64,000 bases of DNA from Erodium maritimum (Eukaryota; Streptophyta; Magnoliopsida; Geraniales; Geraniaceae): NCBI GenBank assembly GCA_963921825.1, contig OY997592.1, positions 29,181,730 through 29,245,729 of the forward strand, read 5' to 3'. Positions 54,106-64,000 of the stretch are shown here, in pieces. Within the stretch, counting starts at the first letter, position 1, and the number at the start of each line of letters is the position of its first letter. The position numbers and the translations under genes were made by a program. The notes under the pieces are model-generated. The model was not told the origin of the DNA. It saw only the letters and a program-made list of their open reading frames with translations, and ran no database searches.

Positions 54106-54635
54106 TTGGTCAGTTTGGACTTTCTTTTGGAGTTGTTAGTTTTTTTTTGTTTCATTTTGGAGATGCTTACAGTTCTTCTTTTCATATTCATGGATCTTTC
54201 CTAAACCCTTGTTGTGGTGGGAGGTTGTTTTAGGTAATCTTTTGGTGCTCAAGGATCTTTACTAAGTCTTTGCTGCTATGTTTCTATAGAAGTAGCTGGT
54301 GGATCATCCTCACACATTTCTTCAATACCTTTTATAGTGTTGCTGCTACAGTTTTGATGTAGTTCTTAGCCAAGTTTCTTGTTGCAGATATGGAGTACTG
54401 GTTAAAGGATAGAGCCAAAAGGTTTCTTGGGCTGGTTCATAGTTGTTTCTTGGGGGACAAGTTTCCTACATGTTTGCAACTACTTGTATGACAAGTTATT
54501 TCATCTTTAGGATATTTTTTTGGGTAATTCCTATGTGTATTCATCAGGTTGGGGTATTCTTCTTTGTAAGACTCATTGTAACTCCTCTTTCACCTCAAAA
54601 GAGGTTTAATTTAAAATTTCTTTGCTGATTAAAAA
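54106..54635 (+). mobile_element. Second LINE 3'-end insertion, 10-bp TSD
   Basis: 530 bp with TSD AACTCCCTAT (54096-54105) and AACTCCATAT (54636-54645). It ends CACCTCAAAAGAGGTTTAAT, then an A-run. The same ACCTCAAAAGAGG motif is at the 3' end of the LINE at 24642-27506 (complement of about 24678-24691), so the two are of one family. Confidence 0.75.
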
Positions 54636-54926
54636 AACTCCATATGATCCTTGTACACATATATGTGTGAAAGCTATTCACAAGTTGAGTATCCTAAAAT
54701 CATAAGAAGCGTGATGTTCTTCATGAACTATATTGGAATAGATATTTCATATCATTTGAGAAGATTGAGTCAATACACACACAACCCTGATTAAGAACAT
54801 TGGAAATCTTTTCATCTTCTATTTAAGTACCTAGAAGGGATCATGGACTTTTCTTTGCTTTACAGTAAATTCCTAGCTATGTTAAATAAATATTGTGATG
54901 CCAATTGAGTTTCAGGTAATGATGAA

Positions 54927-57488
54927 TGTAAGAACCGCCCCCGGTCGAACCGGCGATTTTCGGCCAAAGTTGACCTTTTATAGGAAAAGTGAACCGATGA
55001 CTTCGGGAGTCATTCGGGACCTTTCCGGGACCCAAAAAGCTTAGCCGTCATTACAGTTAGCTTAGTTGGGTCGTTTCCTTTCAAACGGTCTCTTTTGTAA
55101 AAAAGTCAACCTAGGGTCAATTTCGGTCAAACCTTAAGTCTTAAAGAATTAATTAAATGTGCTGAGATTTAAATTGGGTTTAGGTGGTCCCCACATGGAC
55201 ACTTGTCCATGTTGGCTTGGGGGAGAAGAAAGGAGGGAGATTTGACCATTTTGCCCCCACTTGAGCCATGGAGAGGGAAGAAGCTTAAAGGGGCATTTTA
55301 GAGTACTCTCACCTAGGTTTTAGGCACCAAATGAAGGCATTTTAGCCCATGTTATCAAGGGTAGCCGAAATTTAGAGAGAGAGAAGGAAGAAAGAGAGCT
55401 ATGGAAGCTTGAAGAAGAAGAAAAGAGGAAAAAGTGTGTCTTGAACTAGTTTTCTACTCAAATCTCATCAAAATCACTAGTTTCTTCTTCTATTCTCCAT
55501 TTATAAGGTAAATCTTCAATCCTTTTTCGTTTTCATTGAGATTTAGATTGTGGGTTTGGGAGAAAAAAGGATGAACATGGTTGGTTTCAATGAGTTTTTG
55601 ATTTGGATGATTAGATGATGATTTTTGGAGAGAAAAGGGAGTTAGATGATGAATTTTTAATGGGTTTTGTTGTTGATGAAACCCACTTGGGTATTGAGGT
55701 GTTGAGTGTTATTGGGACTGATTTGGAGGTTTGGGAAGGTCAAAAATGGAGTTTTTGGGTTTGATTTCGTGGAGAAGAAGCTGGAGGAAGAAGAAGGACG
55801 GAGCTGTCAGACCCGTCACGGATCCGTGACGGGTACCGTGACGGAGGACGTCACGGCTCCGTGATGGACACCGTGACGGCGCAAGTCACGGCTCCGTGAG
55901 GAGAACCGTGACGGTGTAGACTACGGGTCCGTGACCCGAACCGTGGCAGACCAGAATTGAGCCTTTAGGGCCATTTTTGGAGGAATTTGAGTAATGGGGA
56001 CGATTATCTATAATCGAGCTCTGTTGGGGTTAATTGGGACTGTTTTCCTCTTTGGACCAATTGTGAATTACTCTTGATTCTAGTATTTAATTGTGATCCT
56101 AGAGTTTGGACCCGAGCTTGGCGGAGGAGGAGACTTTTGGACTCGTGAAGTGACTAAGCGTTCGGAAAGCGATTGAGGTATGGAACGTAGCGAATACCGG
56201 TTTAATTACATAAAGTTACTAGTATGCATGTAGGTTGCGAACACTTGATATAATGATAGAATGCATGTAGGAGGTGAGGAACGAGTGAAATGAGGGATAG
56301 CTTACGAGCCAGGTCGAACCGTAAGTTTGGGATTGTCGTGCTGTAGAAATGCATGTGGTCCATGTCGAGCCCTTAGGTTTGTGTGTTGATTTTGATGCCA
56401 TGATCTATGATTATGATACACGATGTGTGGTTTATCCGTCGTTATGCTCTTGTGATATGTTGGTATGTTATGACACGTGTGTTATGATTGGTATGACGTG
56501 AACCAATGCTTGTGATATGATCGGGTGGTTGATAGACCGATGCGACGTGTTGTGGTAAAATTGTTGGGCTTGGTAAGCCGTGGTTGAATTATGGCATTAT
56601 GATGCGTGACATTCTCTTGATGTGTGTTCCAAGAGGAGTTGTATTCCGGTATGGTACCTATACCGAGGGGGTACGCCGATGTAGGGTAGTACCTACGCCG
56701 ACAGTATGGTCCCACGTATGCGCGGTCCCCCAGTGTGTGATTCTGGTATGATACCTACATCGAGGGGGTATGCCGGTGTAGAGTATCTAGGCCAACACTT
56801 TGTGATCCTGTGCCCCGACGGATTTCCGGGAAGACATCTAGGCCGAGGCTGTGTGTTCCGGTATGATGTATTGTGACTGTGCCCTGACGGATTTCCGGGA
56901 AGATATCTAGGCCGATGCTGTGTGTTCCGGTGTGATATGATAGAGTCGGGCTGTGGACAGTCGGCAGAGTTTGGGGACTGCGGTATGAGACGTGTGATTT
57001 TTTTACTGTGTATTGTATGCTTCATGATCGGATAAGTGCTGTAAGTATAGAGTGATAATGGTCATGTGGGTGTGTTTGTGATTATGGGCTCTCAGTGAGT
57101 GTCTTTATGGTCGTGCTTTGCTAGTATGCCCTAATTGGATGGTTACTCGTGGTGGTGAGCGGATACTTATCACCTTTACTACTTTTCCTACTGAGCGAAA
57201 GCTCACCCCTTTACTTTACTGTTTTACAGATCATGAGCGGGATTTGGTCTAGCGGGATTCTCAGAGCTGGGGAGCTAGTGAGAGTTTTAGGCTAGTTTGG
57301 TCTAGAGACGTACCCTCTATTTTTGAACTAAATATTTATTGCTGAATTTATGAGCTGTTGACTCACTTTATCAGATTTATTACTTTCAGATTATTTTTTC
57401 AGAATTGGACTCCTTTTAAATTGCCTTTATTATTTATGTTCCTAGTTCACGTCTCGAGTCCGGTCAAAACCGGATTTGGGGCGTGACA
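54927..57488 (+). repeat. Gypsy solo LTR (2562 bp), TSD ATGAA
   Basis: Begins TGTAAGAACCGCCCCCGG and ends GGGGCGTGACA, flanked by ATGAA (54922-54926, 57489-57493). Element D's RNase H coding continues across it. It contains a GA-rich leader (about 55375-55435), donor-like ATAAG|GTAAAT (GT 55508), palindromic minisatellite (55812-55950), other repeats at about 56640-56930, hairpin TGAGCGAAAGCTCA (57192-57205) and TTTTACAG (AG 57228-57229). Confidence 0.93.
55812..55950 (+). repeat. About 31-bp palindromic minisatellite
   Basis: Four to five units built from GTCACGGxTCCGTGA alternating with ACCGTGACGG. Each unit is self-complementary, so the array can fold into several hairpins. Confidence 0.85.
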
Positions 57489-57955
57489 ATGAAATAATCT
57501 CATCTTGTGAATTTTTGTTCACCTTGGGTAGATGCACTACCTCATTAAAGTCTTCTAAGTATACTTGTATAGCCCATTCCATCATGAAGTATGAATTTAT
57601 TGTTCTCGAGTTAGCGAAAAATATACAAACTAGCTGAGGAACTTATTATAATAGATGTGATTGTATGGAGAAGACATATTGTGCAAATCTCTTTACACTA
57701 TGATTCATAATCAGCTATTAGTTTTGCTAATAATGATGTATACAATGGAAACAAAGGAAATAACTGGATATGATATTGTATGGTAAAATAACTCTTGAAA
57801 AATATAGCGATTTCTTTGGAATATGCGAGGACGGGAAAAAAAATCTTGCTAACACCTTTACTAGGGGATGAGCAAGGAAATGTTTCCTTGATTTGTCGAG
57901 GGGATGGGGCTAAAGCACTTATATAAATATAATATGGTGGATTCATGTTCATGGT
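57489..57955 (+). pseudogene. Old copia (element D) RNase H and 3' end
   Basis: SSCEFLFTLG, SSKYTCIAHSIMKYEFIVLELAKN, a YNGNKG-like region in a broken frame, and KKNLANTFTRG, the terminal copia motif (K-x-L-A-D-x-x-T-K-G). Stops are frequent, as expected for the oldest layer. Confidence 0.75.
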
Positions 57956-58014
57956 CAAATAAAACCATATGACTCTTCACACACAACATATTTCATCTTT
58001 ATGGTGCATGATAG

Positions 58015-58195
58015 TGCTTGATTATCCATAACCAGCCTTATTGGTGCTATAGAGACATTCTTGATCGATCTTGCTATCTATCTATAACCAGTTTTGGTGT
58101 TGTTGTAGAGACGCACTTGATAGATCTTGATGTTGAGAGTCCATAACCATTTTTTGTGGTGCTATAGAGATACACTTGATGGACTCTAATAATAT
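58015..58195 (+). repeat. About 58-bp degenerate tandem repeat (3 units)
   Basis: Each unit holds CCATAACCAG or similar, then GGTGCTATAGAGA, then ACTTGAT. It lies just downstream of element D's pol and may be part of its 3' LTR. I cannot define LTR ends. Confidence 0.65.
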
Positions 58196-58198
58196 GAT

Positions 58199-58417
58199 CA
58201 CTACAACAAAAAGTCAACTGGTCGATGAAATAAATTTTGCCCCCGACCATGCTTTTGTACTTAGGTGACGTAAAATAAGGTCTTCGACCAAGTTTTGTCC
58301 TGACCAACGATTGCATATCATGTAGGCCAAGTTGGGACTAAGCGACGAATTATGTAATCATCAGTCATATTTTTTTAGGGTTTCACCTCCACTTTACCGA
58401 GTTATACATACATGCTC
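58199..58417. mobile_element. Possible CACTA-type terminal fragment
   Basis: CACTACAACAAAAAGTCAAC resembles the CACTA TIR (CACTACAAGAAAA), with subterminal gtcga/tcgac motifs. The opposite end and TSD are not found, so it would be a truncated remnant. Tentative. Confidence 0.35.
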
Positions 58418-58419
58418 AA

Positions 58420-58918
58420 TATAAAATACAAGCCCACTCTTATCGTGTAAAACACAAACCAATAAGAGTCGTCGGATTCCCGAAAAATTTAAAGGCCCAG
58501 ATGCTACCGGTGCAAGGTGGAAATTTGTAAGTAACAAGAACTTTCCTACCTTTTGACCGCACTGTAGCACGTGTTGAATATGCATGTAGCGCATAAAAGG
58601 TACCAGTACCCGTGTATGTAAAGTACCAACATGCATGTGTATAAGGTACCAACATCATTGTATGTAAGGTAGCAACACATTTTGTATGTAAGGTATCACC
58701 CCTTTACATGTAAGTACCAACACCCTTGTATGTATTGTACCAACACGTTATATGTAAGGTTCTAGCCCTTTTAGTGCAAGAGTGCGCTACAGTAGGGGTG
58801 AACGCACGTTATAGTAACGTAAAAAAGTCAAAGTTTTCCTTTTGATCTCACTCGTCCATTGTTTAAATCTAACGGCCTATAACGTTTCTTAGTTTGCACG
58901 ATAAGGGTTGTTTTCCCC
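58420..58918. mobile_element. MITE (family 1 relative)
   Basis: The left end (AATATAAAATACAAGCCC...CTTATCGTGTAAAACACAAAC) pairs with the right end (complement AGGGGAAAACAACCCTTATCGTGCAAACTAAG). The interior has degenerate TGTAAGGTACCAACAC-type repeats (about 58590-58760). Its right end abuts the TATATATA that begins the next MITE. Confidence 0.65.
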
Positions 58919-58928
58919 TATATATATA

Positions 58929-61086
58929 GGGATAGTATCCAATACAAACATTCCTTATTGTGCAAACTAAGAACTAGTATGAGTTGTCAGATTCGTGAGA
59001 TCAGAGGCTCAGATCTTACCACGCGCGTGGTTGAAATTTCATAAATAACACGAATTTTGATCGCACTGTAGTGCGTGCTGACCATGCGCACATCGCTCAA
59101 GGTACCAGCACCCCATATATGCAAGGTACCATCACTTGTGTAGGTAAGGTACTAGTACCATTACAAGTAAGGTACTAGCACTCTGTATGTATGTACCAAC
59201 ACTCTGTATGTACGTATCAACACTCTATATGTAGATACTAGCACTAAGTTAGCTAAGGTACCAGTACTTTGTGCGCGCAAGTGACACATGTCAGTGTCTT
59301 GCACGCTTTGATGATGTCAGCGCGCGCGCATCCTATAACTCAGAATTGTCCGTAGTTTGCATAATAAGTGTTAGTCTTAGTGCCCGTAGTTCAATCCTAA
59401 ATGTCCAAATGTATATATCATCGTTAGCAATAAAATTAAAGCGGCTTTATATTACTTATGTGTTGGAGTAATATATCGATGTGTGCTCTGATCTATGCCC
59501 ACCATGCGAATAGAACCATAGATCGAGATAGATCACACTCGATGGGTCCCTAGTCAACAAAGCTTCACTAGAAGCGACTAGTATGAAAGATGGCTCTTTA
59601 TGGCTTACGTTCTGTTAGTCATTGGAATGGGATTCCGGAGTCTGATCATAGATATCATGTGGGACATGATATTGGACGACCCGCCCTGAATATGTGCCAT
59701 AGATTAAGTCATGAACATATTCAGTGTTGTAGCTTGTCATGTATCCTTAGACCAAGGAGTCTTTGTGATCGCTATGTAGTCAACAACTGAGTTTGACCTG
59801 AGCCTAACGTTGTCCGTAACAGGGCTTCCATAACGGCCAGGATTGGCTTGGGGACGGGCTACATGAGTGACACGAAAGACGGCTAAGGGATTTATCCCTC
59901 ATACTAAGGTATGGGAAAGATATCGGTTCTCGGCCGCTTGATCGAGAGTGACTGGAAGAATAGCATGGCCATGCACATGATACTGGGTATCATATCTTCA
60001 GTCATCTCACATATCAAGGAACGGTGATTGAGAATAATAAGGATGACGACTCTATGCCTTATCTCAATCAGGATATCGGAGATAAAAGGATAATGACAGG
60101 GACGACGGAAAGGTTAGAATCGACAGGGTCGATTCGTTATGTAGTGTCAGGCAATACTAAAGTCTCGTTAGTTGCCACTTAAATATGATCAAGTAAAATG
60201 GTATTTTACGTTGATCTATTGACATGCATAAACCTAAGGGTCACACCGGAGGATGAAACTCATTGAAACATTTATGGAGAATGGCCAAAAGGGAGTTGTC
60301 TCGGGACATGACCAAAACTGGGTTTTGGGTCATGTGCCTGTAAGTGAATAGGACTTTACGGATCGAGACAAGGCTTGGAGTCTTGGGATTGATCGCGTCG
60401 GATAATGTTGGACATTTCCGGTATGGAAGGTTTGGAGGCGATGAGCGAATCACGGGACCTCGTTGGAAATGGCCACGGGCCATGTTCCAAGAGGCCCATG
60501 AAAGGCCGATGCAACCAAGGCCCATGGAACTAATTAATCAAGTCTTGATTAATTAGTACTAAGCAAGCAAGACAAGGATTATGGTGTTGGTGATTCACCA
60601 CCTAACCCAATCTTATCTTGCCATACTTTGTCCTATTTACACCTTACTTGACACCATACTTGTCCCATGCCTTTAGTTGGACAAGTATGGGTTTTGTTAT
60701 GTTTAAGTCATCTTTTTTCAACATAACAAACACAAGACAAGAATAGGAAACACATTTTCTCTCCCTCTTCCATGGCCATTTCGGGTTTGGCTAGTTTCCT
60801 CCTCCATTTTTGTGTTCTTGAGTCCTCAAAGAGAAGAACTACGTGGCTTTGATTCCCATGTGGATACGTAGGCGTCTTGAAGACTCAAGCCAATCATTCG
60901 TTACCCGGTGTTCTTGTTTTGGTAAGAACTAGTGCTGAATTTTTCTCTTGTGAATCCATTCTTTGTTAGTTGTTTCATGGTTTTAATCGTCTCTTGGTTT
61001 TCCTTGATTTTCCGCTGCGAGTTGGTTCATCTCCAACCCTACCTCGAGACCCAACAATAAGGTGCGGTTTTTATTTGATACAAACC
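58929..61086. mobile_element. MITE (family 1), split by a solo LTR
   Basis: The element is 58929-59368 plus 61062-61086. The left end GGGATAGTATCC...CTTATTGTGCAAACTAAGAAC pairs with the right end (complement GGTTTGTATC...CTTATTATGCAAACTACGGAC). The interior carries AAGGTACCA/TACTAGCAC repeats (about 59098-59265) like the adjoining MITE. Confidence 0.7.
59369..61056 (+). repeat. Solo LTR of the copy-A copia family (1688 bp), TSD ATAAG
   Basis: TGTTAGTC...GACCCAACA, flanked by ATAAG (59364-59368, 61057-61061). No PBS or internal region follows. The 27-bp palindrome and the antisense 94-codon ORF (60241-60525) are intact. Confidence 0.93.
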
Positions 61087-61491
61087 TTTAATGAACAATG
61101 ACTACCTCAATCGATTACCTAATCTTGTCAAATGAACCATGTGTTTAATATGGTTAGTATCAACTTCATTTTGTAGTATGTAGACGCATATGATTTTCCT
61201 ATTGTCATTTGATGTGCTTCCTTCAAATTAATATGCATTTTTGTAATACATTACTTATAGTTATTTGTCTTGAATATATAATCGCAACAAGAGAAGGAAA
61301 AAAAATTAAAGGACATAGTTTTTTTGGTCAGATGAGTCAACACACTTGGGCACAAATTTTCTGTTCTTCGCCAAAGATATAGAAAACAATTCGTCCTTTT
61401 TTCAAAAACGAAAAATCACCTGTAAAGTCGAAAGCGGTTTCGTATTACTTAACCAATTGGCCAACGATCCTTTAGTTTCTCAAGGTCATGT

Positions 61492-61499
61492 CTATTTAA
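61492..61499 (+). promoter_or_regulatory. Candidate TATA-like core promoter
   Basis: CTATTTAA within tctatttaagtcag lies about 30-40 bp upstream of a pyrimidine-rich stretch (61520-61560) typical of plant transcript starts. Supported only by composition and position. Confidence 0.35.
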
Positions 61500-61524
61500 G
61501 TCAGAAATTCGTGAAACCCCTCAT

Positions 61525-61785
61525 TCTTCTTATCATCTCTTTTTCTACTCTCACTATTTTGTGAATCCGTCGCCCCTTTGTCTGTACGACAAAATCTCCA
61601 TAGCCTCCTCCGTCATCACGTCAACCTGAAGCTTTACCATCTCTGATGTTGCTTTACCCCAACAACCTAAGGCATCTTGATGGCTTCTTGAAGCTTCCCC
61701 CTCTCCAGCATCAAATCTTCTACCTCCAACCTCTTCCCTTTGTCTCCGATGATGTTAATCGAGCTCATCCCCTACCATGATCAAG
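61525..61785 (+). other. Candidate first exon of a host gene (5' UTR or short coding start)
   Basis: A CT-rich, non-repetitive exon-like segment ends at TCAAG|GTAAGTACC (GT at 61786-61787), a near-perfect plant splice donor followed by T-rich intron-like DNA. A 44-codon uORF-like frame lies at 61646-61780. An ATG-ATG at 61749 opens a frame (MMLIELIPYHDQ) that runs through the donor. No later exon is visible before the copia fragment at 62405. It could be a truncated gene or an untranslated first exon. Function unknown. Confidence 0.4.
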
Positions 61786-61786
61786 G

Positions 61787-62404
61787 TAAGTACCTATCTC
61801 ATTTTTGGCTTGTTATATTAACTATACATATCAATTTACAGTTAATATTAATGATTTTTGGTAAATGGTTATGGGTAAATGTTATATTTTTTTTGTTGAA
61901 TTTATTGACTATTAGGTATTTTTTTAAATTGTTGTGATTTTAGAAACATGAGGTTTCAATTTCATTATTTCTTGAATTAAAAAAAATAGTATTTTCGTGC
62001 ATTCAAACTATTTTAAGTGAGTGCATTTAAAGATGTAAATGATGATTTAGGAATTTAGGCATTTAAGGGTATGAACTTTTAGATTTAGGAATCAGGGATT
62101 CATGGTATATTTTATTTAGGCTTTGGTGAGTGAATTCAAAAATGTATGTGATGATTTAGTAATTTGAAGTTTTGGTTTACGAATTTAGACTTTTAAGTTT
62201 TGGTTTATGGATTTAGACATTTAGGTTTAGGAACTTTTGTGTTTAGGAATTAGGGATTTAGGGTCTATTTGATGATGATAATTTTCTTATATTGTACGTG
62301 ATGATTAGTTTAGGAATTGAAAAAGAAAGAATAGGAATTGAATCTTATGTGATGAATTATAATTTAGGAAACTGAAATATAGTGTAAGAATTTAATTTAA
62401 CAAT
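61787..62404. other. AT-rich intron-like stretch with TTTAGGAATT-type short repeats
   Basis: No coding potential. Degenerate repeats of ATTTAGGAATTTAGGCATTT occur at about 62045-62270. Compatible with the start of an intron following the donor at 61786. Confidence 0.4.
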
Positions 62405-62922
62405 TTTGATGTTTATGGTGATGTCTCTCTCCAAGCCGCTGCCATCGTTGTTGGTCACCTCCCTACGGGTTCGTTCGAAGGTCGTGATTCTGAGTGTTAG
62501 CTCACAAAATTCCATGCGCGTGGTGTCTGACGGAGTCCTTACAGTACTCTGTGAAGGCGTTGCACTTTCCTTTCTCCGTTTTCAAGGATGAATCCTGGTG
62601 GTTGTGCAACATACACTTCCTCGTCAAGTCCGTCGTTGAGAAAGACTGACTTGAGGTCGTGATGATAAACTTCCCAGCCTACTCGTGCTACTATCGCTAG
62701 CACGAGCCACACCGAATCGAGACGAGCTACCGTTGCAAAAACTTCGTCGAAGTCGATGCCAACGCGTTGTACATAACCTGTTGCTACTAAGAGTTCCTTG
62801 TGCTTTATCATTTCCCTTGAGTTATTCTTCTTCAATTTGAAGACCCATTTGAGATAGACCGGTGTTTTTCTTGTAGACAAATCAGTTAATGAACAAGTAC
62901 CGTTGTCATCAATTATTGCAAG
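62405..62922 (-). pseudogene. Minus-strand copia RT fragment
   Basis: On the minus strand from 62922: LAIIDDNGTCSLTDLSTRK, YLKWVFKLKKNNSREMIKHK, IDFDEVFATVARLDSVWLVLA, DLKSVFLN and EEVYVAQPPGF. Then a TAA (about 62548-62550) in the LHRVL-stop-GLRQTPRAW block, after which weak homology continues to about 62410. The YVDD region is not reached. The element is cut at 62922 by the LTR that follows. Confidence 0.8.
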
Positions 62923-64000
62923 TGTTGGGTCTCGATGGAGGGTATGGACACATACTTGCAGCGGAAATAACTCGAGACCATGTCATAGAACACTACCAAA
63001 TATTAGATACACAAGAGAATAAACAATATGGATGTTTCCTTACCAACTAGTTCAAGAAAAGGAAGAGAACACCAAAGAAACGATGATCGGCTTGAGTCTC
63101 CAAGACGCCTACGTATCCAATTGGAATCAAAGCCACGTAGTTCTTCTTTAGATGACTCAAGAACACAACAAGAGGGGGGAAAGTGCCAAACTCGAAATTG
63201 TAGTGTGAGAGGGAGAGAAGTTGTGTTTCTATTCTTGTCTTATGATTTGTTGTAGGAAAAAGATGACTTAAACCATCAACAACCATCAAGGACAAGTAAG
63301 GTGTGAAGCATGGTGTGAAGTAAGACAAGCATGGTGCTAAGTATGGCAAGACAAGATGGGTTAGGTGGTGAATCACCAACACCTTAATCCTTGTCTTGCT
63401 TACTTAGTACTAATTAATCAAGACTTGATTAATTAGTTCCATGGGCCTTGGTTGCATGGGCCTTTCATGGGCCTCTTGGAACATGGCCCATGGCCATTCC
63501 CAACGAGGTCCCATGACGTGCTCATCGCCTCCAAGCCTTCCATACCGGAAATGTCCAACATTATCCAACGCGATCAATCCCAAGACTCTAAGCCTTGTCT
63601 TGATCCGTAATGTCCTATTCACTTACGGGCACATGACCCAAAACCCAGTTTTGGTCATGTCCCGAGACAACTCTCTTTTGGCCATTCTCCATAAATGTGT
63701 CAATGAGTTTCATCCTTCGGTGTGACCCTTAGGTCTATGCATGTCGATAGATCAACGTAAAATCCCATTTTACTTGATCCTATATAAGTGGCAACTAACG
63801 AGACTTTAGTATTGCCTGACACTACATAGCGAATCAAACCAATCGATTCTAACCTTTCCGTCGTCCCTGTCATTATCCTTTTATCTCCGATATCCTGATT
63901 GAGATAAGGCATAGAGCCGTCATCCTTATTATTCTCAATCACTGTTCCTTGATATGTGAGATGACTGAATATATGATACCTAGTATCATGTGCATGGCCA
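62923..64000 (-). repeat. Minus-strand LTR of the copy-A copia family (cut by window end)
   Basis: Starts on the plus strand as TGTTGGGTCTCGATGG, the complement of the family's ...GAGACCCAACA end. No PBS lies to the left, so it is a 3' or solo LTR. It is more diverged than copies A and B, especially at 62940-63060. The 27-bp palindrome (about 63408-63434) and the 94-codon frame (63441-63725, here on the plus strand) are kept. The left TSD candidate is GCAAG (62918-62922). Confidence 0.88.

Larger units (their letters stand above)
52783..54926 (+). pseudogene. Old copia (element D) reverse transcriptase, with two LINE-tail insertions
   Basis: Pieces: 52880-52970 (LIELPKGSKPIGSKWIFKKK), 53480-53830 (YDIDYSETYPLVTKISTIKSL, FKTTFLNGNLKE, then a broken KKALYG region) and 53863-54105 (IFLYVDDMLIF, FWLSQLEIKDLG, NGISYSQSHYVDIVLKKF). 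After the second insertion 54646-54926 continues the RT tail, with a SGNDE motif at the solo LTR. Many stops. The YVDD box is present. Confidence 0.78.

Overview
The window is nuclear DNA of a flowering plant, taken from a repeat-dense, gene-poor (heterochromatin-like) region. The evidence is the content: Ty1/copia and Ty3/gypsy LTR retrotransposons with initiator-tRNA(Met)-type primer sites, an L1-type LINE, a hAT-like element, several MITE-like inverted-repeat elements and solo LTRs. Nearly every block is bounded by matching target-site duplications (TSDs) that I read directly. The species cannot be determined. I see no complete host gene, rRNA, tRNA or CRISPR array. The best host-gene candidate is a promoter plus first exon near 61.49-61.79 kb.

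Layout. 1-350: tail of a gypsy LTR. 351-2211: Q/P-rich ORF remnant, a GC-rich inverted repeat and a long-TIR element. 2212-11277: a MITE (TIR at 2212 and 11035) split by a complete 8.45-kb copia element (copy A, 2501-10952, TSD CTGAC), followed by a second MITE. 11.3-15.2 kb: poorly resolved remnants. 15.26-23.38 kb: a minus-strand copia gag fragment and LTR, interrupted by a minus-strand gypsy solo LTR (16074-23229, TSD ATAAG), itself interrupted by a plus-strand solo LTR (17395-20785, TSD CCAAC).

23.4-58 kb is a nest up to four levels deep. An old copia (D) is seen at 23383-23516 and 52783-57955. It is split by a SIRE-like copia (C, about 24134-52782). Inside C lie a hAT-like element (24193-28386) carrying a 5'-truncated LINE (24642-27506, minus); a minus-strand solo LTR of the copy-A family (30454-40705, TSD ATATT) that holds a second full copy (B, 30923-39481, TSD TCACC); and a Tekay/Del-like chromovirus (40933-50308, TSD GAGTT). 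Distal D carries two LINE 3' tails and a 2.56-kb gypsy solo LTR (54927-57488, TSD ATGAA). 58.2-64 kb: a CACTA-like end, two adjoining MITEs, one split by another copy-A-family solo LTR (59369-61056, TSD ATAAG), the candidate gene 5' end, a minus-strand copia RT fragment and a further partial LTR.

The most notable system is the copy-A/B copia family. Two dispersed, TSD-flanked copies with LTR pairs only about 1-1.5% diverged share the same disabling lesions: an early Gag stop, loss of the protease DTG glycine, an integrase stop with the catalytic-region Glu read as Lys, a paired frameshift and a deletion of the RT YVDD box. This implies a defective lineage mobilised in trans. The second candidate is a conserved donor / hairpin / polypyrimidine-AG arrangement inside the long gypsy LTRs, which looks like an LTR-internal intron filled with lineage-specific minisatellites.
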